From Tenacibaculum holothuriorum (lineage in GTDB: Bacteria > Bacteroidota > Bacteroidia > Flavobacteriales > Flavobacteriaceae), in the NCBI RefSeq assembly GCF_002120225.1, contig NZ_LAPZ01000002.1, forward strand, positions 62,001 through 126,000: a stretch of DNA of 64,000 nucleotides, read 5' to 3'. Below, piece after piece: positions 45,040-55,332 of this stretch (position 1 is its first letter; the number at the start of each line of letters is the position of its first letter). A program made the translations under genes and the position numbers. The notes below the pieces were generated by a model. It saw only the letters and a list, made by a program, of their open reading frames with translations, ran no database searches and was not told the origin of the DNA.

Positions 45040-45309
45040 ATGTTTAAAAAATTTAATATAACCTGTGATGAAGCTACCACTATATGTGACAAAAGTCAAT
45101 ATGGAGAAGCTTCTTTTTACGAGAAACTACAACTAAATTGGCATCTTTTAATCTGCAAAGTTTGTGCTTTATACTCTAAGCAAAACAGAACAATGACAAA
45201 GGTATTTAAGATGAAAGCTTCAGATTGTAGTAAAGAAGAAACGAAATGCTTGTCTAATTCAGATAAAGAAGCCTTAAAAGAACAATTTAAGCAACTGCAG
45301 CAACAATAA
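45040..45309 (+). CDS. Small zinc-finger-like probable anti-sigma factor
   Basis: 89 aa, cytoplasmic. HLLICKVC near residues 45-52 with ITCDEATTICDKS at the start resembles the HxxxCxxC zinc finger of zinc-binding anti-sigma domains (ZAS). It follows the sigma gene by 3 nt. Extra Cys pairs at the end (DCSKEETKC) are unusual. Anti-sigma function inferred from context. Ends before two tandem terminators. Confidence 0.75.
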   Translation: MFKKFNITCDEATTICDKSQYGEASFYEKLQLNWHLLICKVCALYSKQNRTMTKVFKMKASDCSKEETKCLSNSDKEALKEQFKQLQQQ

Positions 45310-45316
45310 ACTTTTT

Positions 45317-45345
45317 TCGGTTTTTTAAGTTAAAACCGTTTTTTG
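45317..45345 (+). terminator. Terminator of the sigma/anti-sigma unit
   Basis: CGGTTTT / AAAACCG with a 7-nt loop, then a T run; starts 8 nt past the stop of the 45040-45309 gene. Confidence 0.75.
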
Positions 45346-45361
45346 ATTTTTTGTTAGATTG

Positions 45362-45397
45362 AAACGGAATTTACCCTTTTGTAAATTCCGTTTTTTT
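45362..45397 (+). terminator. Second terminator, overlapping the next promoter
   Basis: Perfect 13-bp hairpin AAACGGAATTTAC / GTAAATTCCGTTT (45362-45374 and 45381-45393) with a 6-nt loop and T run. The loop and right arm contain the TTTG -33 element of the methyltransferase promoter. Confidence 0.8.
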
Positions 45398-45406
45398 ATA
45401 CTTTTG
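45378..45406 (+). promoter_or_regulatory. Promoter of the O-methyltransferase gene inside a terminator
   Basis: TTTG at 45378-45381, 17 nt, TACTTTTG at 45399-45406, a full match to the Bacteroidota -33/-7 arrangement. It supports the ATG at 45422 as the start of the methyltransferase. Confidence 0.7.
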
Positions 45407-45421
45407 TGTAAAATTATTTTT

Positions 45422-46063
45422 ATGCATTTCTTACCAGAAAAGTTAGACAATTACGTAGTAAACCATTCTCAACGAGAACCAGAATTACTTAGAGAATTAA
45501 GTAGAGAAACTTGGCAAAAAGTATTAAATCCAAGAATGTTAAGCGGTGCTTTTCAAGGTAGAGTATTATCAATGATTTCTAAATTAGTTAACCCAAAAAA
45601 CATATTAGAAATTGGTACGTACACTGGGTATTCTGCACTTTGTTTAGCTGAAGGAATGCAAGTAGATGGAAAATTGCATACTATTGATAAAAATGAAGAA
45701 TTAGAAGAATTACAACACAAGTATTTTCAAAAATCTTCCTATAAAAACCAAATTATTCAACATGTTGGAAATGCTATAGAAATAATTCCAAACATTGATA
45801 CTCAGTTTGATTTGGTTTTTATTGATGCAGATAAATCAAACTACGTAAACTACTTTCACCTTATCATTGAAAAAATGAACAAAGGAGGAATTATTTTATC
45901 AGACAATGTACTTTGGAGTGGCAAAGTAGTTGAAGAATTAAATCCTAAAGATATAGACACTAAAGTACTTCTAAAGTATAATCATTTATTAAATACTGAT
46001 AGTCGTTTAGAAACAGTTCTTTTACCTATTAGAGATGGATTAACTATTAGTAGAGTAAAATAA
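45422..46063 (+). CDS. Class I SAM-dependent O-methyltransferase
   Basis: 213 aa from the ATG at 45422 (a longer frame from TTG 45359 starts in a terminator). Catechol-O-methyltransferase-like: ILEIGTYTGYSALCLAEGM (SAM motif I), DKNEELEELQHKYF, FDLVFIDADKSNYVNYF (metal-binding Asp) and DNVLWSGKVVE. Substrate unknown; bacterial members act on catechols, flavonoids or small phenols. Own promoter and bidirectional terminator. Confidence 0.92.
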   Translation: MHFLPEKLDNYVVNHSQREPELLRELSRETWQKVLNPRMLSGAFQGRVLSMISKLVNPKNILEIGTYTGYSALCLAEGMQVDGKLHTIDKNEELEELQHKYFQKSSYKNQIIQHVGNAIEIIPNIDTQFDLVFIDADKSNYVNYFHLIIEKMNKGGIILSDNVLWSGKVVEELNPKDIDTKVLLKYNHLLNTDSRLETVLLPIRDGLTISRVK

Positions 46064-46091
46064 AAAATCTCCTCAAAAAAAGGAGATTTTT
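46062..46091. terminator. Bidirectional terminator
   Basis: AAAATCTCCT / AGGAGATTTT, loop of 7 nt, T runs both ways; between the convergent methyltransferase and tatA genes. Confidence 0.85.
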
Positions 46092-46371
46092 ACATATTTC
46101 TTTTAATAGGTCCAGTAAGATCATCAATATTATCTTTAACCTGATTTACCTCTTTATTAATATCCTCAATAAATTCGGTATCTAAACCTTGCTTTTGGGC
46201 GCTTTCGTTTATTTCTTTCTTAATATCATTAGTAGCATCTTTAATTTGACGCATTCCTTTTCCTAAACCTCTTGCTATTTCAGGAATTTTATCTGCACCA
46301 AACAACATAACTACAATCAACAGAATTACAAATATTTCTGGTCCGCCAATAAATAAAAACGTAGTATTCAT
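46090..46371 (-). CDS. tatA: Twin-arginine translocase subunit TatA/TatE
   Basis: 93 aa from the ATG at 46371; a TTG at 46380 overlaps a TATCTTTGC -7 element. One membrane helix (about 6-24, ending [16 protein letters not shown], the TatA FG hinge motif) and a long amphipathic helix, then an acidic tail. With TatC (elsewhere) it exports folded proteins. Divergent from the ATP-synthase pair by a terminator-bearing gap. Confidence 0.92.
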   Translation of the reverse strand: MNTTFLFIGGPEIFVILLIVVMLFGADKIPEIARGLGKGMRQIKDATNDIKKEINESAQKQGLDTEFIEDINKEVNQVKDNIDDLTGPIKRNM

Positions 46372-46377
46372 ATACTG

Positions 46378-46385
46378 CAAAGATA
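46378..46385 (-). promoter_or_regulatory. Putative -7 element of tatA
   Basis: On the minus strand TATCTTTGC ends 6 nt before the tatA ATG; no clear -33 element. Suggests a very short or absent leader. Confidence 0.45.
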
Positions 46386-46414
46386 GTTAGTATTGATTAA
46401 TTTATTGAAAAAAT

Positions 46415-46444
46415 AAAAGCCAAATGATAAACATTTGGCTTTTA
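46415..46444 (-). terminator. Terminator after atpDC
   Basis: AAAAGCCAAATG / CATTTGGCTTTT with a 5-nt loop and T run on the minus strand; 20 nt past the atpC stop. Confidence 0.8.
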
Positions 46445-46463
46445 TTGTGATTTATTTCTAATC

Positions 46464-46757
46464 TTAGTCTGCTAAAATAATAGCTTTATTATCTTTCATT
46501 TCAACAGTACCAGATTTAATTGCTAATGTTAAGATTTTATCGTCATCAGCATGAGGAACCAAATGTCCGCTCAAGTCATCAAACTCTAAATGCTCTTGCG
46601 TATGCGTGTGAATTTTAATTGTTCCTTCATTTAAAATCGAAACAACTGGTGCGTGATTATTCAACATTTGAAAATCACCATTAATCCCAGGCACAACAAC
46701 AGAATCTACTTCTGATGAAAATAAAACTGCTTCTGGTGTTACTATTTCTAAAAACAT
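46464..46757 (-). CDS. atpC: ATP synthase epsilon subunit, short form
   Basis: 97 aa. Contains the N-terminal beta-sandwich domain (LEIVTPEAVLFSSEVDSVVVPG, GDFQMLNNHAPVVS) but not the C-terminal two-helix domain of about 40 residues that regulates the E. coli enzyme. Short epsilons like this are usual in Bacteroidota, so it is not a truncation. 16 nt after atpD. Confidence 0.93.
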   Translation of the reverse strand: MFLEIVTPEAVLFSSEVDSVVVPGINGDFQMLNNHAPVVSILNEGTIKIHTHTQEHLEFDDLSGHLVPHADDDKILTLAIKSGTVEMKDNKAIILAD

Positions 46758-46773
46758 AAGTTTATAGTTTTTT

Positions 46774-48297
<1,524 letters not shown>

Positions 48298-48347
48298 TTA
48301 AAGTTATTTATTTTGTTGTGTGAGCTTTAGCTCCTTTTTTCAAGGTG

Positions 48348-48355
48348 CAAAGGTA
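48348..48355 (-). promoter_or_regulatory. Putative -7 element of atpDC
   Basis: On the minus strand TACCTTTGC, full match to TAnnTTTG, 62 nt before the atpD ATG. No clean TTG at the proper distance was seen. Confidence 0.5.
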
Positions 48356-48397
48356 ATTTTTTTGATTGAAACTAAAAAAAGTTTGCAGGTATTTTTA

Positions 48398-48430
48398 CAA
48401 AAAAAGCCTCAACAAAAGTTGAGGCTTAAT
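48398..48430 (-). terminator. Terminator after the OmpA gene
   Basis: AAGCCTCAAC / GTTGAGGCTT with a 4-nt loop and a T run of seven on the minus strand; about 25 nt past the stop. Confidence 0.88.
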
Positions 48431-48452
48431 TTTATTATGCTTGTAAAGTAAA

Positions 48453-49808
48453 TTACTTTTTTACTTTAATTTCAACACGTCTGTTTTGAGCTCTTCCTGC
48501 TCTAGTTTTATTAGAAGCGATTGGGTAATCCTCTCCGAAACCAGCAGAAGTTAATCTTGAAGCTGCAATTCCTTTAGATACTAAGTAATCTAATACAGCT
48601 TTAGCTCTCTTATCAGATAATCTCATGTTAGTAGAAGCTCTACCTGAACTATCAGTGTGACCTTCTATACTAAAGTTAGCTTTTGGATACTCAGTCATAA
48701 TTCCAGCAATTAAATCTAATTTACCAGAAACTCCTGGTCTGAAAGAAGATCTTCCTGAGTTAAAATAGATAGCTCTAGCGAAATCGTTTAATTTCTTAAC
48801 AGCCTCCTCTATGATAACAACCTCTGGACATCCGTTGTTAGAAGCAACACCAGGAACTTGTGGACACTTATCGTCTTTGTCTAATACTCCATCTTTATCA
48901 GTATCTGGCCAAGGGCAACCTCCGTTAGCAGCAGGACCAGCAACTTGTGGACACTTATCTTTGTTATCAGCAACACCGTCACCATCAGCATCTGGACATC
49001 CGTTCATAGCTTTAGTTCCTTTAGCGTTTGGACAAGCATCATCTTTATCAGCGATTCCGTCACCGTCAGTATCAGGACATCCATTTAAAGCAGCTAAACC
49101 AGCAACATCTGGACAAGCATCATCAGAATCTTTTACACCGTCTCCATCAGCATCTGGACAACCGTTAAATTCTTTTAAACCTGCAACTTCTGGACAAGCA
49201 TCTTCTTTATCGTAGATTCCGTCACCATCAGTATCTTTTCCTCCGAACTTAAACACTAAACCAATAGAGTGTTGGAAGTGATCTTGTACTTTATCAGCAA
49301 ATTCTTTTTTACCACCAGTTTGGAAGTTTAAACCTAAATTATCGTTAAACCAAGTATTGAAACCAACACCTGCATTTAAAGTCCCTTCACCGTTGTCACC
49401 TAAGTTAGCGTAACCACCCCCTAAGTATACATAAGGATCGAACCATGCAGTATCACCAAATAAATTATTTAAGTCATACTTTACATTTGCATCGATAGCC
49501 CAATAAAGCTCATCCATATCATCTTCAGTCCTGAAAGTCTCTATTTTATTTAAAGACCCTGCCAATTGTAACGTAAAACCATCGTTTAAATATTTATCAA
49601 CAGTAACTCTAGAAATTGATGGTAAGACATTCCAGTCACTAGTACCGATATAATCTTTGGCATAATCTCCAAATTTAGTTGGAATTCTAAAGTCAACTGC
49701 GTTAACTCCAAAACCAACTACCCAAGGATTGTCTGAATCCTGTGCGCTTACAGTCCCCACAGTAGCGAACGTAAGTAAAGCCATCACAGCTAATTTTAAT
49801 TGTTTCAT
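48453..49808 (-). CDS. OmpA-family outer-membrane protein with TSP type-3 repeats
   Basis: 451 aa. Signal peptide (to about 22, VSAQ). Eight-strand-like barrel domain (about 25-190), then five Asp-rich thrombospondin type-3 repeats (about 195-320, each of the DxDGDGxxDxxDxCP type, ending in NGCP-like turns), then the OmpA C-terminal peptidoglycan-binding domain (about 345-450, with [30 protein letters not shown]). The repeats bind calcium in relatives. Expected to be abundant; its promoter is a good match. Monocistronic. Confidence 0.95.
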   Translation of the reverse strand: MKQLKLAVMALLTFATVGTVSAQDSDNPWVVGFGVNAVDFRIPTKFGDYAKDYIGTSDWNVLPSISRVTVDKYLNDGFTLQLAGSLNKIETFRTEDDMDELYWAIDANVKYDLNNLFGDTAWFDPYVYLGGGYANLGDNGEGTLNAGVGFNTWFNDNLGLNFQTGGKKEFADKVQDHFQHSIGLVFKFGGKDTDGDGIYDKEDACPEVAGLKEFNGCPDADGDGVKDSDDACPDVAGLAALNGCPDTDGDGIADKDDACPNAKGTKAMNGCPDADGDGVADNKDKCPQVAGPAANGGCPWPDTDKDGVLDKDDKCPQVPGVASNNGCPEVVIIEEAVKKLNDFARAIYFNSGRSSFRPGVSGKLDLIAGIMTEYPKANFSIEGHTDSSGRASTNMRLSDKRAKAVLDYLVSKGIAASRLTSAGFGEDYPIASNKTRAGRAQNRRVEIKVKK

Positions 49809-49847
49809 TATTAAAAATTTAAATTAAAAGTTCGTTTATATAATACG

Positions 49848-49877
49848 CAAATGTAAGTTGTTCAAACTTATTTACAA
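49848..49877 (-). promoter_or_regulatory. Promoter of the OmpA gene
   Basis: On the minus strand TTG (at 49875-49877), a 19-nt spacer and TACATTTGC (49848-49855): a full match to the Bacteroidota promoter, about 40 nt upstream of the ATG. Confidence 0.7.
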
Positions 49878-49925
49878 AAACAAATCTACAAAAACTTCTA
49901 AAAAAAGCAAGTTTTTATCAAAAAG

Positions 49926-51122
49926 TTATTTAACAATTTTTAACTCTTTTCCTACTTTAATAAAAGCACTTATAGCTTTATCTAAATGTTCTTTCTCATG
50001 AGCTGCTGACAACTGCACACGAATTCTTGCTTGCTCTTTTGGCACTACTGGATAAAAGAATCCGATAACATAAATACCTTCTTCTAACAATTTATCTGCC
50101 ATTATTTGAGACAACTTTGCATCGTATAACATTACTGGAACAATTGCTGCATCTGCACCAACTAAACCAAAACCTGCTTTTTCCATTTCTGATCGGAAAT
50201 AATTTGTATTCCACTCTAGTTTATCTCTTAATGATGTATCATTAGAAAGAATATCAAACACTTTTAATGAGGCTCCTACGATTGCTGGTGCTAATGAATT
50301 TGAAAATAAATACGGACGAGAACGCTGACGTAATATTTCAATAATCTCTTTTTTACCTGTAGTATATCCTCCCATGGCACCTCCTAAGGCTTTACCTAGA
50401 GTACCAGTTATAATATCTACACGCCCCATTACACGTTTCAATTCTAATGTTCCTCTACCAGTTTCACCAATGAACCCAGCAGCATGACATTCATCAATCA
50501 TAACCATTGCATCGTACTTTTCTGCTAAATCACAGATTTTATCTAATTCTGCAACGATACCATCCATAGAGAACACTCCATCTGTAACAATAATTTTGAA
50601 ACGGTGATTGTTTTTATTTGCTTCAATTAACTGTTCTTCTAAAGCTTCCATATCATTATTAGCATAACGATAACGAGCTGCTTTACATAAACGAACTCCG
50701 TCTATAATAGAAGCATGGTTTAAGCTATCTGAAATAATAGCATCTTCTTTTGTTAATAATGGCTCAAAAACTCCGCCGTTAGCATCAAACGCAGCTGCAT
50801 ATAATATGGTATCTTCAGTTTGATAGAATTCAGCAATTTTAGCTTCCAATTGCTTATGGATATCTTGAGTTCCACAAATAAAACGTACTGACGACATTCC
50901 AAACCCATGAGTATCCATCGTATCTTTTGCTGCTTGAATTACTTCTGGATTATTCGATAGTCCTAAATAATTATTGGCACAAAAATTAATTACTTCTTCT
51001 CCTGTTGAAATTTTAATTACTGCATCTTGTGACGATGTTATAATTCTTTCAGTTTTATATAATCCAGCATCTTTAATGTCTTGGATTTCCTTTTGTAAGT
51101 GTTCTTTAATTGATCCGTACAT
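49926..51122 (-). CDS. kbl: Glycine C-acetyltransferase (KBL)
   Basis: 398 aa PLP enzyme joining glycine and acetyl-CoA to 2-amino-3-ketobutyrate, in threonine breakdown. Seen: [46 protein letters not shown] and the PLP lysine in [15 protein letters not shown]. Paralogue of bioF at 31213 but with different flanks and length. tdh is not in this window. Confidence 0.93.
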   Translation of the reverse strand: MYGSIKEHLQKEIQDIKDAGLYKTERIITSSQDAVIKISTGEEVINFCANNYLGLSNNPEVIQAAKDTMDTHGFGMSSVRFICGTQDIHKQLEAKIAEFYQTEDTILYAAAFDANGGVFEPLLTKEDAIISDSLNHASIIDGVRLCKAARYRYANNDMEALEEQLIEANKNNHRFKIIVTDGVFSMDGIVAELDKICDLAEKYDAMVMIDECHAAGFIGETGRGTLELKRVMGRVDIITGTLGKALGGAMGGYTTGKKEIIEILRQRSRPYLFSNSLAPAIVGASLKVFDILSNDTSLRDKLEWNTNYFRSEMEKAGFGLVGADAAIVPVMLYDAKLSQIMADKLLEEGIYVIGFFYPVVPKEQARIRVQLSAAHEKEHLDKAISAFIKVGKELKIVK

Positions 51123-51146
51123 AATCTTGTTGTAAGTTTAAGGTTC

Positions 51147-51154
51147 CAAAGTTA
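51147..51154 (-). promoter_or_regulatory. Possible -7 element of kbl
   Basis: On the minus strand TAACTTTG, 24 nt before the kbl ATG; no clear -33 element. Confidence 0.4.
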
Positions 51155-51198
51155 AAAAGTTTTAAAGATTTCTTCGAGATTTATTTCTTTTCTAAATT

Positions 51199-54100
51199 CT
51201 ACACTTCTTCTACTAAAATTTCTTCATCAACATAAACAAGTAGTTTTTTAGCAACAGCAAACCCTATGTCTTGTAATATCTTTTCGTACCCTAATAATTG
51301 TTGATGATATTTCTTTGAAGGTTTCCCTGTCTTATAATCAATAATTGTTAGTTCATTACTAGAGATCACCAATCTATCTGGAATTATAATTTGACCATCT
51401 ACCGAAACTATTTCTCTTTCATTATATATTAGTACTTCGGAAGAAAAATATTGTTTCAACTTTGGGTGATTTACTATTTTTTGAATTATCAATGCTATCT
51501 CCTCTTTTTCTTTTGTTGAAATCTCTCCTTTATTTTGATATTCTTGAACAATAATCTCTATATCATCTTCAATAATAATTTTTGACATCATTTCGTGAAT
51601 CAAGTTACCAAAAACTATAGCCTCACCTTGTTCTGTATCCCATAACTTAGAAGCACTTGCCAACATATTTATATTATGAGAATTCCACGATGTAGAAATA
51701 AATTTATCTTGTTCTATTGATGTTGATTCTTTCTCTTCTTTTACACTCACTCTTTTTTCGTCTCCAAAGACATATAGTAATTCAGCATCATTCCATACTC
51801 CTATTTCTTTTAGATAATTGATAAAAATACCTGAATAGAAATTCGTATTCTCTCCTGTCTTGGTCAATTTATATTCTGTAATGATATGTAATTGTTCTAC
51901 TGGACGAGTTAAAGCCACATACAATAAATTGAAATTATCTAACTCTAATTCTTCTCGTTGTTTTTCATAAAGTGTTGATCCAGTTTTATTAATTAAAGCT
52001 ATGTCTTTATTAAAAGGAAGCAGCATTTCATTAAAACCACTGTACGTTTCTGGTAAGTCTCCTAACCAAACTTTCGGATTTATTTGTCGGTAAATATCTA
52101 AATCGCATGGAAAAATAACCACAGGAAATTCTAATCCTTTCGATTTATGAATCGTCATTATTTGTACTGCATTCGAACTATCTGGAGCAACAATACTTAA
52201 GGTTTCTTTTTTATCGTTCCAATACTCTAAAAACTCTTGAATTCCTAGCCCTCTTCTCTGCTGATCTAACACTAAGTCTAAAAAAAACTGAATATAAGCA
52301 TCGGAAGAATTTACCAAATTGAAACCTCTAATGATTTCTTCAACCTTTTCATATAATGGTAATTGATTAAAATGCAGAACATCAAAAGACACATTATATA
52401 CATGAAGTTCTTTAAAAACTTGTAGTGGAAGTTTATTTATATGATTTGAAATAAAACTATGCCTGTCTTCTTCAATATTTAAATGTGAATGCAAAAAGTA
52501 TAACACCTCTAACAAAGTTTCTCTGTCTTCTACTTGCTGTATCACTCGCATTACATTTACAATAAATGTAACCTTGATATTGTTTTGTAATAGTAAAGTT
52601 TCTGAAGAAACGATGTTTATTCCGTTTTCTGCTAAATAATTAGCTACTGCAACTCCATCTTTCTTTTTACGGACTAGTACACAAATTTCATTCAGTAAAA
52701 ATTGTTCTTGAAGCTTCAGAACAGTTTCTAAAACTTTCTTCGGATATTTTTTTTGCTCTTCTTCTTTATCTTCTTCCTTTTTTAAAAAAGAGATTGAAAC
52801 ACATCCTCCTTTTTTATCATTTGTTTGTTGCTTATTTCCTTCAATAAAAAGATTCTTATAACTTTCATTCTGAAAAAACCTTGAAGTATTTTGAAAAAAA
52901 GCATTATTAAAATCGATAATTTCTGAATAACTTCTAAAATTTCGTTCTAGCTCTTTTACTTCTTTTATTACTTGAAACGGATTTTGAGATACATCTCCTT
53001 CTGAACCTAAATTGATGAATTGCTCTGCTTTTCCTCCTCGCCAACGATAAATAGCTTGTTTCCCATCTCCAACTAACAACAAATTACTGTTTTCTTGCGC
53101 TAAAGCATTGTCTATTAACGGAATTAAATTTTGCCACTGCAATACTGAAGTGTCTTGCATTTCGTCAATAAAATAATGCATAAAACGCTGCCCAATTCTT
53201 TCGTAAATAAATGGTGCAGGTTGATCTTTAATATTATCAGAAATCAGCTGATTAAATTCTGCATTCAATCGAAGATTATTATCTTCTTTTATATGAGTTA
53301 GCTCATTATTTATATTATTTAAAACCGCTAACGGAATAATACTTTTTAGCGTTAACTTATTCAATGTATAAACTCCAATAGTTTTTTCACACAACGTTTT
53401 TGAAGCTATATATAATTCTTTTAGCTTGTCATAAACATCGTCAATAGTAACCTTTGCTTCAGCACTTGCTTTAGCAGCATATAGCTTTTTATTTTCGTTG
53501 AAATTTTTATCTATTCTTCCTTCAAATTTTAAACTATCCGTTTTTAATGAATTAAAGGTTAATAGCTTTTGGAAGTGTTTTGGACATTCTCCGCTATAGG
53601 CAAAATCAGATACTTTTAGGTTATTATTTTCTAGTAATCCAAGAGCCTCTTCTCCTATTTTCTTAAAAGATTCATCAATCGTTTTGTTTGCCTGATAGAT
53701 TTTTTCTTTTAAACTTAAAAATTCTTGTAATGATTTTTCCGAAAGACTTCGAAAGCGCAATGCATCTTCTTCATTCAATAAAATTCTAGAAAACTCATTT
53801 AACTCTCTTGAAATATCCCATGACTTATCATCATCAGCCTTATCTAAAGAAAAGTTTACTAATAGCTTGGTGATTTCTTTATCTGTTCCAACTTTTGAAA
53901 TTAAAACATCTACCGCTTCTCCCAATAAAGAAACCGCATCCATTTCTACTTCAAAATTCAGTGATAACCCTAAATCATATGCAAAACTTTTGATGATTTT
54001 ATGCGTAAAACTATCAATCGTAGTAATTGAAAATGCTGAATAATTTTGAAGTATCGCGTCTAAAATTTTCTTACTTCTTTCTTGTGCTACTATTCTATCA

Positions 54101-54396
54101 ATTGATGTTTCTTGTAATACCAATTGTAAAATATCGGTAGTTTCTCCTTCTGCAATTGCATTGAGATTTTCTAACACACGCTCTTTCATTTCACCAGCAG
54201 CTTTGTTGGTAAACGTAATAGCCAGTATTTTTTGAAAACGAAAAATATCTTCAGATTGTAATAAAACCTTTAGATATTCTTTAACTAAGGTAAACGTTTT
54301 TCCGCTACCCGCCGAAGCGTTATAAACTTGAAAAGTGGATGGTTGTTGCACAGAATAAATTTGATGCAAAATACTGTATTTAGATTCAAGAGACAA
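51199..54396 (-). CDS. UvrD-type helicase with RecB-like nuclease domain (AddA/RecB-like)
   Basis: 1065 aa. Walker A VYNASAGSGKTFTLVKEY (about 23-40), helicase motifs AITFTNKAAGEMKER, DEMQDTSVLQWQNL, VGDGKQAIYRWRGG, and IMTIHKSKGLEFPVVIFP (about 745-765). The C-terminal 100 residues hold a PD-(D/E)XK nuclease with PDRLVI, IIDYKTGKP and QLLGYEKIL. Fits the helicase-nuclease subunit of double-strand-break end processing (AddAB-like). No AddB partner gene lies directly next to it. Confidence 0.92.
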   Translation of the reverse strand: MSLESKYSILHQIYSVQQPSTFQVYNASAGSGKTFTLVKEYLKVLLQSEDIFRFQKILAITFTNKAAGEMKERVLENLNAIAEGETTDILQLVLQETSIDRIVAQERSKKILDAILQNYSAFSITTIDSFTHKIIKSFAYDLGLSLNFEVEMDAVSLLGEAVDVLISKVGTDKEITKLLVNFSLDKADDDKSWDISRELNEFSRILLNEEDALRFRSLSEKSLQEFLSLKEKIYQANKTIDESFKKIGEEALGLLENNNLKVSDFAYSGECPKHFQKLLTFNSLKTDSLKFEGRIDKNFNENKKLYAAKASAEAKVTIDDVYDKLKELYIASKTLCEKTIGVYTLNKLTLKSIIPLAVLNNINNELTHIKEDNNLRLNAEFNQLISDNIKDQPAPFIYERIGQRFMHYFIDEMQDTSVLQWQNLIPLIDNALAQENSNLLLVGDGKQAIYRWRGGKAEQFINLGSEGDVSQNPFQVIKEVKELERNFRSYSEIIDFNNAFFQNTSRFFQNESYKNLFIEGNKQQTNDKKGGCVSISFLKKEEDKEEEQKKYPKKVLETVLKLQEQFLLNEICVLVRKKKDGVAVANYLAENGINIVSSETLLLQNNIKVTFIVNVMRVIQQVEDRETLLEVLYFLHSHLNIEEDRHSFISNHINKLPLQVFKELHVYNVSFDVLHFNQLPLYEKVEEIIRGFNLVNSSDAYIQFFLDLVLDQQRRGLGIQEFLEYWNDKKETLSIVAPDSSNAVQIMTIHKSKGLEFPVVIFPCDLDIYRQINPKVWLGDLPETYSGFNEMLLPFNKDIALINKTGSTLYEKQREELELDNFNLLYVALTRPVEQLHIITEYKLTKTGENTNFYSGIFINYLKEIGVWNDAELLYVFGDEKRVSVKEEKESTSIEQDKFISTSWNSHNINMLASASKLWDTEQGEAIVFGNLIHEMMSKIIIEDDIEIIVQEYQNKGEISTKEKEEIALIIQKIVNHPKLKQYFSSEVLIYNEREIVSVDGQIIIPDRLVISSNELTIIDYKTGKPSKKYHQQLLGYEKILQDIGFAVAKKLLVYVDEEILVEEV

Positions 54397-54407
54397 GAAT
54401 CTAAAAA

Positions 54408-54447
54408 ATAGAAAAGCAGAATTTCTACAAAGAAACTCTGCTTTTAT
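54408..54447 (-). terminator. Terminator after the ZIP gene
   Basis: AAAAGCAGAATTTCT / AGAAACTCTGCTTTT with one mismatch and a 4-nt loop. T residues follow on the minus strand. It separates the ZIP-regulator unit from the helicase gene. Confidence 0.75.
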
Positions 54448-54467
54448 TTATTTCGACAAATTACTTT

Positions 54468-55304
54468 CTAACCTAGTCCGACGTCCAAGGTCATCATTAC
54501 AATAAATCCTCCAATAAAACCCAATGTTGCTATATCGGTATATTTATCTCGTTGTGTTTCTGGAATCACTTCTTCTACCACTACAAAAATCATTGCTCCA
54601 GCAGCAAACGCTAAAGCGTACGGTAAAATTGGCGTAAAGAAAGAAACTGCTAATGCTCCTAATACAGCTGCAAATGGTTCTACAATTGCTGATAATTGTC
54701 CATACCAAAAACTCTTTCTTCTACTCACTCCTTGTCTACGCAAAGGCATTGCTACCGCAAATCCTTCAGGAAAATTCTGAATCCCAATTCCGATAGCTAA
54801 GGAAATTGCAGCAATAATCATTTCAGTTTGCTCTACCCCTACTAAAGTCGAAGCTGCTCCAAACAACACCCCAACAGCTAATCCTTCAGGAATATTGTGT
54901 AAGGTAATTGCTAATACCAATAATGTAGTTTTATGCCAATTTGTTTTCACTCCTTCTGCTTCATCTTCCTTAAAATTAATATGCAAGTGAGGTAGCCATT
55001 TGTCCATTCCAAATAATGCTAACGCTCCAAGCGCAAAACCAACTGCAGATGGAATTACTTTTACGAACCCTTCTCCTGGGCTATTATCAATTGCTGGTGA
55101 TAGTAAACTCCAAAAACTTGCCGCTACCATTACTCCTCCCGTAAATCCTAACATACCATCTAACACAGCTCTGTTCATTTTCTTAAAAAAGAAAACCAAC
55201 GATGCTCCTAAAGCAGTTAATCCCCATGTAAATATAGTAGCATATAAAGCTCCTTGAATTGGATGCTCTTTACAAAACTCCACTATTTGATCAAACAAAC
55301 TCAT
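54468..55304 (-). CDS. ZIP family metal transporter
   Basis: 278 aa, about eight helices. The metal-binding helix IV HNIPEGLAVGVLFGAAS (His and Glu of the HNxPEG motif) and helix V NFPEGFAVAMPLR (xxPEG) are intact. A His-containing cytoplasmic loop (LPHLHINF, about 105-112). ZIP proteins import zinc, iron or manganese. It is the second gene of the DtxR-type unit, 28 nt after the regulator, so metal import under its control. Confidence 0.92.
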   Translation of the reverse strand: MSLFDQIVEFCKEHPIQGALYATIFTWGLTALGASLVFFFKKMNRAVLDGMLGFTGGVMVAASFWSLLSPAIDNSPGEGFVKVIPSAVGFALGALALFGMDKWLPHLHINFKEDEAEGVKTNWHKTTLLVLAITLHNIPEGLAVGVLFGAASTLVGVEQTEMIIAAISLAIGIGIQNFPEGFAVAMPLRRQGVSRRKSFWYGQLSAIVEPFAAVLGALAVSFFTPILPYALAFAAGAMIFVVVEEVIPETQRDKYTDIATLGFIGGFIVMMTLDVGLG

Positions 55305-55332
55305 TCTTTTATTTTATAATTTAAATTATTTG

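Noticed and set aside
48811..49215. Plus-strand frame with Gly/His/Pro repeats
   Set aside because: It mirrors the repeated TSP type-3 DNA of the OmpA gene; repeats of a real gene give repeats in the antisense frame.
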